Positions 11,880 through 23,502 of a stretch of DNA of 64,000 bases are shown in pieces (the first letter of the stretch is position 1; the number at the start of each line of letters is the position of its first letter). Location of the stretch: NCBI GenBank assembly GCA_003117195.1, contig BDSI01000200.1, positions 83,488 through 147,487 on the forward strand, read 5' to 3'. Origin of the DNA: Eudorina sp. 2006-703-Eu-15 (Eukaryota > Chlorophyta > Chlorophyceae > Chlamydomonadales > Volvocaceae). The notes beneath the pieces are model-generated. The model saw only the letters and a program-made list of their open reading frames with translations. It was not told the origin of the DNA and searched no databases. A program made the position numbers and the translations under genes.

Positions 11880-12957
11880 GAGCAAATCCCTTCGCTGTCC
11901 TTAACGGAAATCCTTACATCCCACCACGGCAGGAGGGCCTGCGCATGCGCGGTTTCCCTTGTGCTGTGAAATGGTTCAAAACGGAGAGCAGGGGCGATCG
12001 GCTAGCCACGCCGCGAGTCGCGACACCTCTCGTGCTCTCCATCACATTTGAGCATTTGGCTGAGGCACCGATTCACCCGGAGCGGTGCACCGACGTTGGC
12101 GACGGTTGGCGACGGCCGCTGGGATATGTCAGGGCTGTGTCGTACTGGTGGTACTGGTTGGGGATTCATGCGGATTGGCTGGTTTGGCCGTTCTTGGCCC
12201 GATTCGGCTTGCCTTTTTGCCGCGACGTACGGTAACCGATGCAGGCGTGACTGAGCCAGACTGGGCAACGCTGGCATGTGAGCACCGTAAGCAGCCTGCG
12301 TCTGTTTGTGGGGTTACTTGCATGTTGCAACCATCGCAACCGAGCCGGCTGTCAGCTCTGCTTATGAGAAGCCTCATTATCATAATGGTTGATTGTGATG
12401 ATAGCATTACCATGGCACGTGTGTTCGGTGTGTTATTTGCGCCCAGCTCGGTATGTTCCTTGGATCAGGAACTCCAAGAGTACAGATTCCAGTTGTAAGA
12501 CGCAATCGCTCTCTCAAAATTTATGGTATTCGATGCACGTAAGAGATGGCACGCATCCATCGTCGATATATCGCAATTAAACGACGTGGCGCCGCGCAGA
12601 TTGAAAATAAAAAACCGTACACTGCATGACGTGACGTAACTCACCGAATGTATTCAACCTTTCAATTTCGCCGACACATCGACCATACATCGCTCGTACT
12701 GAGTACTCGTGAAGATATCGTATGAAGATATTACTGATGCAAAGGCATTCCAGGTAGAATGCCCCTGTACGCACACCGATCAAAGCTTTATGCAGCTGTA
12801 GGCACAGGCATTTTGGACATCGGGACTGTCCCAATCTTTCCACTCTCCGTACTGCGTGGTCTTCGACCGAAATGAGTTGACAGACATTTCGCACACCAAC
12901 TAGTAACGCTATGACCGCCTCCACAGACGAGTAGCGTAGTGTCCTGCGCAGCATACC

Positions 12958-15900
12958 ATGGAATTGCGATGGCGGGTTGCAGCCGTTATTGCCCTGGTGG
13001 CGCAGGCCTTCTTCGGGCATTTTGGCTATGCCCAACTGGTAACAGATACACAAGACTATGCAGTACTGGTGGAGCGGTCGAGCAATAGGAAGTTTTTTAA
13101 CGCGTATGGGTTGCAAGAGGGCAACGTCGGGCGCGGCAGCAGCACTTTGATGCGCTTGAAAGCTTGGCAGGGATTTTCACAGGCATCATTTGAGGTATGT
13201 TTCTGGCTGCAAATTTTAGTCGCAGCATATCGCGCTCGTCAGCTTCAAACCTAGACGGGGCAATAAATTCGCTACCTACTGTGCATTTCATGAGAAAGGG
13301 TTTATTCAAGAATGCGTTCCCCATTGCCTGAATACTTGTTGACTTTCGTTTCTCCATTTTACCTCGCGTATTTCGTAACTGTTTGCGCCGTGGCAGTGGA
13401 ACATTTCCAAGCTGCGCTCGTCGGGCCCAGTTATAACTTCAAAGCTCTTTGTGGCTGGCGGCGTTGTTTGGTAAGTGTCCCCAACCAACGGTGCGTGCGC
13501 GGCACATCGACGTGCCACGCCAACCAAACTAGGGAAAGCTCGAGGGCCGGAGCCCCCTACTAACCTGTCTTGGCGCTCCCCAATTGTGCAAGAGGGGACT
13601 GTCCGGGAGGAGTCACCTCGGCGCGGTCATATGCGCGCAGTGCCGGTCCTGACGGGCACCACCTGCCGCCGGCCGCTTGCCCATCCCGGACCCGATGTCA
13701 CCCCACAACGGGACTGACTTGGGCGGCCAGAGGAGACACAGCCCTTGCTGCACGATTCACGCAACCAGGGTCGTGCGCCCCTAGAGCCTTGCACGGCTTG
13801 TGCTTTTTGGCCAACCACATGTTGCATCTGCGCCAGCCAACCAGCACAGTGCGTGCTCCTCACCGCGACGCCTGCCCAGGGCAGGGCCCTCGACACCCCT
13901 GCCCACCCCCGGCCCTCCATTCCGGTCCCGCTGCCCGCTGCGATCTGGGTTTGCTCTCTTCTCCTTCCAAACCTCTGCTCTGCATTCCCGCTGCTTCATT
14001 TACCCCGGCCCTCAGGACGCTCTGGCTGGACCTGGAGTCCAACTCCACTCGCGCGCGGCTGCACGGCCGCGACGCGGTCGGCGTGATGCTGGCCGCCAGC
14101 TGGGCGGCTGCCTGGCACGAAGACGAGTCGGTGGCGGTCAGCGTGCGACTGGCACTGCCCAACGCGGAGTGGGACCTCAACGCGCGGGTGTCGGGTGGGT
14201 TGGGGGCGCGACGTATGGTGTGACGGCTAAATTGAAGCAGGAAAAATAAACCCGAAAGACAAGTGGTGTGGTGTGGGGGCTCTGCGGGTGGGGGCGGAGT
14301 CCGGGCGCGGCTGTACAGGTGTGGCGGTGCGCGGGCGGGCGGGCGGGCGGGCACGTGGCAGCTGCCGCAACAGTGGACCGGGATCGGCGAACGTGTGCGG
14401 TCGCAAACCAAATTGAGGAACGCACCTTTCAAGGGGGCCCGCGTCGCAACGTGCATGCGTCGACGTGGCCAAATGACCTTAAACACGCACAATGTGTTCG
14501 TTCATCTGACGGTGACAAGTGCACGCGCATGTGACCAGACCAGCGGCTGTGGGAGTGCCCTGCGCGACGTGCAACCGCGGCCTCCTCCACCTCCAAGGCC
14601 CGCCCCCTCCACCCGGACATGCCGTACCTATGGCGCTGCCGCCGCCGCCGCCGTGATTTACCTCCGCCGTCGCCGCCGCCGTGCGTCACCCCGCGCCGCA
14701 GCGCCCGGGTATGTCGCGGCCGTGCCGCCGGACGTGGGGGCGGTGCTGACGCGCGGCGCCTCGGGCATGTGGCTCGCCGACCTGAACCGCGGGCTGCTGG
14801 AGCGGGGGCTGCTGGGCGGCAGCGACGAGGACCTACTGCTGCGGGTGCACCTGCTCAATGTGACGGTACGCTGGCGGGAGGACGGCATGCACCCGGAGGC
14901 GCGGTACAGCAGGTACGGCAGCAGCCAGCAGGGGCGTACGGCACCTCGGCGTGTGGTCGGGTGCCGCGAAGGCGAAAAAGGGGGGATGGGTGTGCGGGCG
15001 AAGGTGCTGGTAGGGGGTAGGGGGAGGGAAGAGGAGGAGGTTCGCACGTTGAGGCGGTGGGGTCGTGTATGCGTCTCCAGTGCCCTGGATGGGTACGGAT
15101 TGGGGCGGACCGATTGAACGTGACCTGACGCTGGGCAGGGGCGGCAAACCCAGGCCCATCGGCTTTAGTCGGATACGACTCGTGGAGCACGCGACCCCGC
15201 CGGGTAGGAGACGCGCGTGTGATTAGCAAAGGAACCCCCCGGCCATACATGCACGTGTATATGTGTATTATTTAGGCATATGTGTTTGTATGTGTATGTG
15301 TATGCGTATGCCACGATTGTGTGCTTTTCAAGTAAGGGCCAAGCTGCAGCACCACCGCAGCCTGTCTTGCTTGACCGCCGGCGCGCGGGGGCGGCAATGA
15401 GTCAGCAATTTGCGCCAGCGAACTGAGTCAGCAAACTGAGTCAGCAAACTGAGTCATCGCTCCTGGGACGGTGTGCCGTACGGCAGTGCGACATGACGCA
15501 CCGTCGGGGCGGAAGGAGCTGCGCGGCGAAGTGATCCTGCCGCCACCACGAGATGCAAACCTGCCGCCATCACGGCTGTACGGTTGGACTGTGCCGCACG
15601 GCCGGCGAGAGCTTTGGGCGGGGAGAAAAGGGTGTTGGCTTGACCTTGTTGGTCCGGCCCGCTTCCCGTTGCTCTGCTCTGTTACTGTTCCCTGTTGCTG
15701 TTCCCTTCTCTGAAATGGCCCGCGCCGATGCAGGGCTGTACGGCAGCAGGTGTCCGCCGTGCTGGGCGCGGACAGCTACGGCGTGCGTCATGAGTTCGAG
15801 GCGGCGGTGCGCACGACGGTGGTGGACGCGGGGCTGGAGGGCGGCGCCGGCGGGGGCGAGACGCACAGCCAATACCACTGGGGCGAGATGTCGTACAATT

Positions 15901-18900
15901 CGTCCGTGGTGGGGGAGGTGAGTGCCGCCTCGCCGCCGGCCGCCACCCCTTCCGCGGCCCCGTCCAAATGTGCCCCAGGGCTCCCCCAGCGCCCTCCGGG
16001 AGGCAGGTCCAACGGGCCCTGTGTGGCGGTCCCCGCTGCGTCGGATCTCCCTTCCGCAGCGGGGCAGCAGATGTACCCGCCGGGCGATGTACGACAGCGT
16101 GTGCGGGGCTGTGCTGCCGGACCGCCGACAGCAAACACGCCGCGGCGCGCCCGTTAGGCCTGGGAGTAGAAGCCCCGTCGGGCGGATCTGTTCCGCTTCG
16201 GTGCCCGGTTTCGGTCTGTAAATGGTCAAGGCGTGCACGTGGACGTTATCATCAATGAATGAACGTTACACGTCGTCATGTCGCCGGACCTCATGATCCG
16301 TGGTGCAATCCAAACGTCGCCCGACGTTTGCTCTGGCAGTCAGCGCGGTTGGTTTATGTGTTCCAATGGCCTTTTTGCCCCGGCCCCCCTACACCCGCTG
16401 ACCGCCGTGCAGCTGCTCTGGTACATGGTGCTGGACAACCTGCGGTGCCACGGCCTCAGCGACGAGGACGCCCAGGGGAAGGCGAGTGACCTCCAGGGAG
16501 CGACCTCCAGGGAGCGACCGCCAGGGAGCGACCTCCAGGGAGCGACCTCCAGGGAGCGGCCTGCAGGGAGTGACCTCCAGGGAGCGAGGAAAGGAGTGCT
16601 CTCCTTTCATCTGGGGCCCGGGCCCGGGATGGGCCTGGCACCGACTGGGACCGGGGGCAGGGAACCGGGGCCGCTACCATAACAGCCAAAGGGTCCAATG
16701 GGCAAGCAGGCCGCGTCCACAACAGCCTACCCCGCAGTGGAGGCGCGGGGGGGCGGGCAGGGGCCGGGCTGTGGCGGGCGGGGGGGCGGGGGGGTCGTGC
16801 GGACTGACCCTGCCTGCGGTGTGGTGCGGTGTGGTATGGCAGCTTGGCAGCGTGGCAGCGTGACAGGGAGGGCGCGGGCACGGACGCCCCGGCGGACCAA
16901 CGTGCCGGCATTGAAACAACCATGCCGGCCGCGACAGGCCGTGCTGAACGGCCCATACCAATACCAACATAATTTCGTACCGATGTACGAAGAGCACCAA
17001 CACCAACATCAACACCAACACCAGGGCCGCCCGAGTCTTCGTGAAGGAGAAGTGGAATCCGGCCTAAGGATTGCGTCCTCAATTTTTCCCCGCCGCCCCT
17101 CCCCCCGCCCAATGTCCTATCCCGCCCCCGCCCAATGCCCCATACCCCTCCCCCCGCCCCGCTCAGATCGACGCGGTGGTGGCCATGTGCGATATCGTCG
17201 TGGGACGAGTCACGTCCCACCCCAGGGTGTACGTCACGGTGTCGGAGCTATCGGGTGCCGTACAATACTTGGACGAGAATGGGGAGGATCTCCGGCGGTA
17301 CGGCCTGCCGTGCAGGTCGCCGCACGGCGTCGCCGGTGCCGCTGGCGGCGGCAGAGGCGACGGCGGGAGCGACGTTGCGCGATCGCCTCGCGTCAGCGGC
17401 GCAGGCCGGGCCGCCGGGTACGGCGATTTTCAGGACGTGTACGACAACGGCAGCGACGGCGACTCGTTCGACGCTTGGTGGGCTGACGGCGGCGGCGGCG
17501 GCGGCAGCAACCGCTCCGGTACCAAGGCGAGGCGGCGAAGGCGGAGGCCGATTTCCGCCGTCCTGTCCACTCTGATGGGACTCTTGTTCAGGGGCAGTAG
17601 CACGGGCGGGGCCGGCGGCGGCGGCGGCGGCAGCGCCCGCGCGGGCAGTAGCAAGTCCGTCGAGTACGACGCCGGCGGGTACACGCGGGTGGGCCCCAGG
17701 GAGGGATCCTCTCTCGCACAGCAGCAGCAGCAGCAGCACAACCCGTCAGAGGGCCAGGTAGACAGTGGCCACGGACATAGCGGGTCGGCCCTCTCGTGGC
17801 CGCTTCCCGGAAGGGCAGTTACCCGCAGCGCCGGCAGTAGCAGCTGCGGCAGCAGTAGCGACAGTAGCAGCTGTGGTAGCAGCAGCGGCAGTAGCAGCAG
17901 TAATGGCGGTGGGGTGGCCGCACATCTCGGCGCATCCGTCGGGTGGCATATGAGGGGTATCCTCCGCTGGGTTGTCGGTCTCGAGGATCCGCCGCCGCCG
18001 CAGCGGCAGCAGCACTCGAGTGAGTACGACCCGTACGGGTATGAGGAGGAGGACGAGGAGCCGTACGAGGACGAGCTGCTCCCAAGCACGGTGGAAGTCG
18101 CGCTGACGGTGGTGGCGCAGTCGGCGGGGGTGTTCGCGTTCGCTGTGATGGGCTCGAAGGTACGGAGGATACGACATGGTACGACATGGTACGGCACTGT
18201 CGTGTGGCGCAACACAGACGGTAGCAACACAGTCTGTCGCGCATGCCTATGGCGATACCTTCCGGCGGGCTTCCTCGCAGAAAGGAACAGTAATCGGCTG
18301 CCACTGCATCGCCGCAGGTTCAAATCCCAAACCACATAAAGACGTTGATCCCTTTGGGGTCCGCTGTAACGTTCATTCATTCATTCATTCATTCATTCAT
18401 TCATTCATTCATTCATTCGTTCATTTATAAAGACGCGACGGGAACTCGCCGCTCGACCTAGCCACCTGCACGCTCACCATGCGAGGCGCCCGCGCAATCA
18501 TGCGAGGACTCACACCTCGGGTGGGCTTCTTGTTAAACACACCTCGGTTTGGGTCGGGCTTCTCATGAGAATCGCACCTCCGGGGTCGGGCGGATGTCCT
18601 CGCCGAACACACCTACCTTCCACAGGCCGCGTGCAGGTTGAAATCTCCCGCGAGCACCTCGTGACGAGGCGACGAGGGGCACCTCGCAGTCTGTCTGGCC
18701 GTTGCCCTCCTTCCCAAACCCTGCTGTCTTTCTTCTGACCCCTCCTGCTTTCCTCGAACCGCCGGTCGTTCTCCCAACGCCTAACTCCCCTGTGAGCCCT
18801 GTACCTCGGCCCTCACCTCGCTGGTCGTTCTCCTGACCCCCTTGTGAGCTGTACCTCTGCCCTCATCTTACCGCCTCGTGTTGCATTGTGGCGCGCTGCC

Positions 18901-21252
18901 TCGTCGCAGTTCCTGAACCGGTTGTACAAGCGCCGGTACGGACCCAGACGAGATCGAGTCCGACGGGAGCACGCGCCGGCTTCCCTCGTGGATGCCGTGG
19001 CGGCGGCGGCGGCGGCGGCGGCAGCAGCGGCGGCGGCGGCAGGGGCATCTGGGTCGTCGTTGCCGCCGCAACACAGCAGCGCGGGTGCCGGCGGCAGCGG
19101 TGCCGCCAAGGGCGGGACCAGCAGCGGCCGCGGCCCCGCCCAAGCGGGCGGCGCCGCGACGGCGACGGGCTCACACGGCTTGCAGCCTGTGCGGCAGCAG
19201 GGACGCTCCAGGCGCACGGCAAGCGGCGGCGGGGCTGGCAGCAGCGCGCCCAGCAGCAGCAGCAACAGCAGCCGCGGCAGCGGCGGCGGCGCCGCCGCCA
19301 GCTGCAACACCGCTGGCGCGGCCGGCAGCGCTGGCGGTTGCACCGGAGGCTTTGCGCCGGGGACAGCCGCAGCGGCAGTCCCGGCAACGGCGGGTCCGGC
19401 GGCGCGTGCTGCGGTGACTGCGAGCAGCGCCAATGGCGACGCACCGGCCTCCTCGGGCAAGTCTCCCGCGGCGGCGGCGGCGGCGCCCCCGCAGCCGCCG
19501 CGCAGGAAGGCGGCGGCAGCGGCACCCGCGCGTGCGCCCTCGGGAATCGGCACCCATCACCGTGACGATGCCGTGGGCCAGTGCGTCGGGGCTGGCGGCA
19601 GCGATGCCGGCAAGGGCGGGAGCAGCGGAATTGGCGGCGTGCAGCGGCGATCACCGGGGCTGGCGGCCTTCTCCGGGTTGTTCCCGTGGCGCCGTGGACG
19701 CGCGGCAACCGGTGCGACCCCGGAGGTGCCGCCGGCGCCGCTGCCTGGCGCGATGCCCTCCGCGTCCCACTCGCGCTCCTCGAGCGTCGTCTCGGCTTCC
19801 GGCCAGGACTCCTCGAAACACCCGGTCTCGTCGCCGTCAGCTTGTCATGCTGCAGCCGCACGCCCGCAGGGGCAGGAGGAGCAACAGAAACGGGCGCAGC
19901 CGCAGCGACAGCCACCTGCAAAGCTGGGCAACCGACAGCCCCTCCAGCAGTCCCTGCCGACGCCGTCGCCGTCGCCGCAGCCCTCGTCCTCGTCCTCACT
20001 GCCGTCGCCGTTGCCTTCCACAGCCCAGGAACGGCAACGACCGCACCAACAGCAGCAGCAGAACCGATCCGCGCTGGGGCGACGCCTGACCGAGGCTGCG
20101 GCACAGCCGCCCGGCCCCGCACCCGGGCCGCAGGCGGTTGCGGTGGGCCTTGCGGCCGCCGCGGCGTCGGAGCCCGGGAATCCGGCTCCAGGGCCCAGAC
20201 CCCCTTGTGAGGCCGCCGCGGGCGCTGAGGCGGCTGCGGTGGCGCTAGCAGGAACTGTCGCGGTGCCCGAATCTCATCAGCAGCAGCAACAGCAGCAGCT
20301 GTATCCCGCTGGGGCGTTCGCGGGGCCAGCGGCGGCCCAGGCGGCCGCCATCGCGGTGGCCGCGGCCTCCGCTGACGGTGGCGCCGCTGCCGGCGCTGCG
20401 CCGCAGCCGGCGCGGTCATCGGAGGTGACGCCGCCGACGCATCGGCAGCTGCAGCGGGCGTCGGTCGGCGGCGCCGGCGGCGGCAGCGGCGGCGGCGTGG
20501 CGTCGTTGCTGCGGGCCTGTGGACCCGAGCCTCCTGATGGTGGCGGCGGCGCCGGCGGCACCTGTGGTGGCTTTGAAGCGGCGGCGGAGGCGTCTTCGGC
20601 GCCGTCCTGCTCGGGAACGAGCGGCCGGTCCAGCAAGGCAGCGTCCGTGTTAAGCTCCTCGGTCTCCGTCGGCGGCAGTAGCACTAGCAGCAGTAGTGCT
20701 GGGTTCGGGACGCCCTTCCTGGCGTCTAGCTCGTCCTTGCCGGCAGTAGCCATCACGCCTATTGGGGGCGTGAGCAGTAGCAGCAGCAGCAGCGTCCCTG
20801 TATGGGACGCTGCAACGGGCGTGGTCGGCCGCGGCGCCAGCAGCGGCGGCGGAGCCGCCGCTGACGGCTGCGGCTGCAGTCGGCCGTGCGGCAGCGGCTG
20901 CGCCGTCACCGCCGCCGCCGCGGCCGCGGCCGCGGCGGCGGCAGCTGCGGCGTCGCAGTCGCGCCGGCCGCCGCTCAAGCAACCCTGGAGCATTGAGCTG
21001 TTGGCCGAGATGGCGGGCAGCAGCGACTGGCGGCGCCGCAGCTGCTTCGAGGCTGCCGCTCCGGGGGACTTCGCGTGCCTCAGCTGCCGGGACGCGCCCC
21101 GCGAGTGCGGCTTCCTGCACGGCGCCACCGTGCACATGGGCCTGTGCGGCGAGTGCGCGGGCCGACTGGCGGCGCCCTCCTCTCAGACTGGCGCCATGAA
21201 TTGCATGGTGTGCCAGCTGCCGTACGATAAACTGGTGGAGGTGGTGCAGTGA
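12958..21252 (+). CDS. membrane protein: signal peptide, MATH domain, TM helix, C-terminal RING (paralogue A)
   Basis: Eight exons in phase: 12958-13194, 13397-13470, 14016-14194, 14702-14912, 15734-15917, 16413-16481, 17167-18159, 18910-21252; 1429 aa. Residues 1-26 are a signal peptide (VAAVIALVAQAFFG core). Residues about 79-233 read as a MATH (TRAF-homology) fold: FEWNISKL, LFVAGGVVW, LWLDLES, VGVMLAASW, then LADLNRGLLERG and LLLRVHLLNVTVRW. Residues about 626-647 are one transmembrane helix (VALTVVAQSAGVFAFAVMG), with an acidic cluster before it and a basic one after it (RLYKRRYGPRRDRVRRE), so the tail is predicted cytosolic. A Gly/Ala/Ser/Gln-rich tail of about 700 residues ends in a RING-like motif (C1372, C1375, H1386, H1391, C1395, C1398, C1414, C1417). 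RING proteins usually act as ubiquitin ligases; MATH domains bind peptides. Intron 6 uses a GC donor (AAG|GCGAGT). Exon 8 may hide further introns. The substrate is unknown. Confidence 0.82.
15247..15312 (+). repeat. TG/TATG-rich intronic tract
   Basis: Alternating TGTATGTG-type sequence inside intron 4 of paralogue A. It is imperfect and short compared with the (TG)n tracts at 56.2 and 57.3 kb. Confidence 0.6.
15422..15455 (+). repeat. 13-bp tandem repeat, ACTGAGTCAGCAA
   Basis: Nearly three exact copies, with a related TGAGTCAGCAA about 25 bp earlier, in intron 4 of paralogue A. Each unit contains TGAGTCA, an AP-1/bZIP-type core; whether anything binds it is unknown. Confidence 0.7.
16488..16585 (+). 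repeat. 14-bp minisatellite, GACCTCCAGGGAGC x7
   Basis: Seven units with a few substitutions, starting 7 bp after exon 6 of paralogue A and directly after its non-canonical GC donor. Period and boundaries were read by eye. Confidence 0.85.
18372..18424 (+). repeat. (ATTC)n microsatellite
   Basis: About 13 uninterrupted 4-bp units in the intron between exons 7 and 8 of paralogue A. A 12-bp tandem duplication (ATACGACATGGT type) lies just downstream of the exon 7 donor near 18168-18195. Confidence 0.9.
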
Positions 21253-22091
21253 GGGCTGGCGAGGCGGGAGCAGCTCGATGGAATTGGATGGATGGATGGA
21301 TGATCCATGACGGCTCCTCGTGAGTTGGCTTTTGTTGTTTCGTTCTCGCGTTGCCGTACACTGGCGGACCTGCAGGGGGGGTGCGTGCGGGGACGGTGAG
21401 GTCAGGGACGTGGCTAGTGGGACGCGGCCGATGGGACGGCTCGGGGTTGTGGCCGCAAGGGCAGTGGTGTCGCTGAGGCACGTGCAGCGTTCGTGCCGAG
21501 GGCGTGCGGTGCTGGTCATAAAGCGCGCGAAGCCAGGTTCATTGCGGCATCTTGCTTTGCCGGATAATTGCTGCGTCCTGTTCTGCCGGGTACAGAAATA
21601 TCCGGCAGAGCAGGGAAACCCTGCGCAATCGGTGATTTGTTTTCGCGATTTCGCTGTCTTTAATAACAGAAGGGGAAACCCTAAACACGACGAGGCTGCA
21701 GAACACGAGCTTGCAGGGCGGTCCCGGGAGTACGGACCTGCCCAAGGGAGCGGGATTCCGCTCTGACAGGATCCACTCAGGTTGTGTGGGAGACGGGGGG
21801 ACTGGGGGGCGGCAGTATGGATGCGCTGGCGTCGCATGACGTTTATTGGAGAGCGTTGGACGTCCACGTGTAGGTCGAACGCCCTGGCTCGACGGGTCCT
21901 TGAAGAGGGGTAGGTGGGATGGCGCTGGGGTCCGGTGCGTTGGCGGGTGCTTCCAGCGCTGCTCTCCGGCGAGGACGGGCGGTGCCTATGTCAGGGCAAA
22001 CCCATAGCCGCGTCAAGACATCACCATCCTGCCCGCTGAGCACAAGAGGCGGTCCCTGACTGGCTTGCCGGGCGGCAGCGTTGGGGTGTTG

Positions 22092-22180
22092 AAGTGAAGC
22101 CGCGTCGGGGGTCAAAGTGAACCCGCGTTGGGGCGAAAATGAAGTCGCGTTGGGGTGACAGTGGCGCCGCGTTAGCGGTG
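22092..22180 (+). repeat. degenerate tandem repeat of about 23 bp
   Basis: Three to four diverged units of the type GTGAACCCGCGTTGGGGCGA. Noncoding context between the paralogues. Confidence 0.55.
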
Positions 22181-23442
22181 ACTGATCGCACACTAACACT
22201 GCCAGGATCCGAGCCTACACTACTGACCCTTCGAAGTGGAGGGGGCAGGCAGAGCGCGAGCGTTGCGTGTTGGCAGGCGAACCGCATCGTTCGCCCTGAT
22301 GATATCACGGCACCACGCCAAGACTCTCTATATACTACAAACGTGCACGCAAAGCACTGCGGCGTTGGTTTCAAGAAACGATCACCACGAAACTGCCAGT
22401 GAATTGTACATTTTGTTTCGCAGCAGGAAGGGGGCGGGCGAGTGTATCGTCGACATTACAAAGGTGGCGAAAACAGCCCCTGGTGGTGGTGCTCTGGTGC
22501 TGGTGCTGGTGGTGCACAGGAGCTTGTTCGCAAATTGGGCCGACCAGGTTGGTGGGCTGGCCGAACCCCGGAGTCGCGGAGGCCGCGGCCCAATCAAGGT
22601 CGATAACTTGCGTGGCCCGATAAGTCTGCTTTGCTGTACTGCCAGGTCGCTGCCTCCTGGTCTGCCCCTAACCGCCGAGCGCCGGTCACTCGTTTACGAA
22701 TGCGAGGGTGAAGTGCCCCATTTTTGCAGAAGGTAGTACCCGCCGTGCGAGAGGCGCCGGCGCGGTCCGGGCGTCACGGCGGCTGGTGTGGTTGCACCGC
22801 CTGTTCGCTGTCCTGCAACCACCGTACTGACGGTTGCAACCGCGGGTGTAGGGTACAGGAACAGACCGAGGGGCGCGCTCGGTCAGGTGGTCAGGTGCGG
22901 AGGGGGAGGATATGCAAGCGAGGAGGGTATGCCCGCGAGGAGGGTGAGGATGTCCCCGCGGGGAGGATACCTACAGAGTATGTTGCGGTGAGTTTGGTTC
23001 GGTGGGGCGCCTGGCTCTGGCTGGGGTCCCTGAGAGGAAGCGAGGCGCAGAGGCGCGCGAGAGCTTGCGGGCAATGTATTGATGAACATACATTCAAGAA
23101 TGCTGGGCCATGCGTTGTTGTGCGGCGTTTGGGCAACGCGGGCGGGGCGCAGGACGTGCGGGAGGGCGGGTGAGAGGGGGGATAAGCGAGGCGGCAACCC
23201 GACGCAACGCAGCTCACGGCTGCAGTGCCGCAGTGTTGTTGACTGCGGTGCAGCAGCCGGTCGATCTCGTTGCCGGGTTTGCGCGGGCATGCCTCCTGCG
23301 CACCTCCGAGCGCGTGCGTTTTGTGGATAGGTGGGCGTTGGCGTGGCCAACGCGCGGTTGTACTGCAGTACGGCTGTAGCACGGCGTGGGCCTGGACGAC
23401 CCGACCGGCGCCTCGTCTGTCGCCGTTGTGTTAGCGCGCCAC

Positions 23443-23502
23443 GCGGTCGGGCTTCGGTGCAGGTTACGTAGGTGCGGTCGGGCTTCGGTGCAGGTTACGT
23501 AC
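23443..23502 (+). repeat. 31-bp direct duplication
   Basis: Two adjacent near-identical copies beginning GCGGTCGGGCTTCGGTGCAG and containing GGTTACGTA. The second copy diverges after GGTTACGTA. Confidence 0.8.

Larger units (their letters stand above)
10112..12957. other. intergenic region, largely unassigned
   Basis: Between the DUF2009 stop and the first MATH-RING gene. The first part may be DUF2009 3' UTR; a TGTAA occurs at 11282. A weak short-gene candidate (10610-11879) and a hairpin (11163-11204) are listed separately. From about 12.3 kb the sequence becomes AT-rich and probably holds the promoter of the MATH-RING gene. Nothing else is recognised. Confidence 0.4.

Noticed and set aside
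12577..13116. 179-codon minus-strand frame
   Set aside because: Overlaps exon 1 of paralogue A antisense; that exon has a signal peptide and splices in phase to the MATH domain, so the sense reading is preferred. Not fully excluded.
18317..18330. GGTTCAAATCC, resembling a tRNA T-arm
   Set aside because: The flanks do not pair as a T-stem, and no acceptor or anticodon arm fits.
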